Assembly (NCBI GenBank): GCA_018825965.1 | Contig: JAHKAA010000007.1 | Span: 1 to 64,000, forward strand | From: Gammaproteobacteria bacterium | GTDB lineage: Bacteria > Pseudomonadota > Gammaproteobacteria > Enterobacterales > Alteromonadaceae | Reading direction: 5' to 3' | DNA: 64,000 nt | Part shown: piece after piece, positions 63,586-64,000 of the stretch | Layout of the letters: each line of letters opens with the position of its first letter | Numbering within the stretch: position 1 is the first letter of the stretch | Notes under the pieces: generated by a model | Told to the model about the DNA's origin: nothing | Databases searched by the model: none | The model's input: the letters and a program-made list of their open reading frames with translations, nothing else | Position numbers and translations under genes: made by a program

Positions 63586-63611
63586 GGAGCCAGACTTTCA
63601 ACTCTGGCTCC
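63586..63611. terminator. Hairpin between metJ and the malic enzyme gene
   Basis: GGAGCCAGA (63586-63594) and TCTGGCTCC (63603-63611) form a perfect 9-bp stem with an 8-base loop between the convergent genes. On the minus strand TTTATT follows, so it is a plausible terminator for the malic enzyme gene. On the plus strand there is no T-tract. Confidence 0.55.
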
Positions 63612-63631
63612 AGCTATACCCCTGCGGTTTA

Positions 63632-64000
63632 CTACTGCATATAATTTTCAGGCATTGGCAAACGTGCCACTCCTGATGCCACAGCAGCTTCAGCCACTGC
63701 GCGGGCAACACGGGATAATAAACGTGGGTCCATTGGTTTTGGAATAATATAGTCTGCACCAAACTCCAGTGAATCTACTTGAGCAGCTGTTAATACAGCC
63801 TGAGATACCGGCTCTTTCGCAATAGAGCGAATAGCCTGAACTGCAGCCAGTTTCATTTCATCGTTAATCACTTTGGCGCGAACATCCAAAGCACCACGGA
63901 AAATGAAAGGGAAACACAATACGTTATTCACCTGATTCGGGTAATCCGAACGACCTGTTGCCATAATTAAATCACTACGCTGGGCATGTGCCAGTTCAGG
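63632..64000 (-). CDS. maeB: NADP-type malic enzyme, C-terminal part (cut by window edge)
   Basis: Only the last 122 codons are in the window; the gene runs off the right edge. The visible part reads PELAHAQRSDLIMATGRSDY followed by PNQVNNVLCFPFIFRGALDV, a signature of MaeB-type malic enzymes that convert malate to pyruvate. It then ends with MPENYMQ. E. coli MaeB carries a further phosphotransacetylase-like domain of about 330 residues after this region, and it is absent here, as in the short MaeB of several marine relatives. No frameshift is apparent. Confidence 0.88.
   Translation of the reverse strand, partial: PELAHAQRSDLIMATGRSDYPNQVNNVLCFPFIFRGALDVRAKVINDEMKLAAVQAIRSIAKEPVSQAVLTAAQVDSLEFGADYIIPKPMDPRLLSRVARAVAEAAVASGVARLPMPENYMQ

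Noticed and set aside
63632..64000. Malic enzyme gene as a broken pseudogene
   Set aside because: The frame continues open to the window edge with conserved sequence; it is simply cut off.

Overview
The window is a stretch of gammaproteobacterial chromosome that looks almost entirely core. Protein sequences and gene order point to the Alteromonadales/Chromatiales neighbourhood, and a Rheinheimera-like genome is my best guess; this comes from recognition, not from a search. There are about 60 protein genes, mostly on the minus strand and tightly packed. I saw no rRNA, tRNA, CRISPR array, transposase, phage gene or integrase.

Layout. 1-341 is gene-poor and holds a long hairpin and a small tandem repeat. 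342-11043 carries a VOC protein and then the conserved block ndk-rlmN-pilW-rodZ-ispG-hisS-yfgM-bamB-der (minus). 11226-18108 is trmJ-cysE-iscRSUA-hscBA-fdx (minus) with two tandem IscR-type sites in front of iscR. 18358-24458 holds a secreted methyltransferase-like protein, purD, an ExeM/NucH-type nuclease, a TolB-like protein and prkB. 24601-30334 has speD, an OsmC protein, a DUF3802-like protein and the arginine succinyltransferase genes astC-astA-astD. 30657-34842 has an HDOD protein, pabA, trpS, gph and rpe. 35083-36465 has a TorF-type porin and two small proteins. 36384-45384 is dam, damX, aroB, aroK and the type IV pilus set pilQPONM, with mrcA divergent at 45537. 48298-50160 holds three accessory genes. 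50271-55863 is argCBFGH (minus). 56077-64000 has a SulP transporter, thpR, metF-metL-metB, the divergent repressor gene metJ, and the C-terminal end of a malic enzyme gene cut by the window edge.

How the genes work together. Several blocks are classical functional units. CysE makes O-acetylserine for cysteine, and IscS takes sulfur from cysteine for Fe-S clusters, which IspG and RlmN use. PilW and PilMNOPQ assemble type IV pili. DamX, RodZ and MrcA act in cell shape and wall synthesis. AroK/AroB feed chorismate to PabA. The argCBFGH set makes arginine and the ast genes degrade it. MetB, MetL and MetF make methionine precursors under MetJ, and SpeD uses the product S-adenosylmethionine.

Non-genic structure is the less ordinary part. 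Three roughly 125-129 bp intergenic repeats with ATACCC/GGGTAT ends match the ERIC (IRU) family as I remember it. One lies inside the arg operon, and one has its core replaced by a different GC-rich palindrome that also occurs next to der. I found no undescribed multi-gene defence or metabolic system. The points most worth checking are the ERIC chimera, the PilW protein with two C-terminal LysM domains, the Sec-signal methyltransferase, and the dam/DUF2970 convergent overlap.
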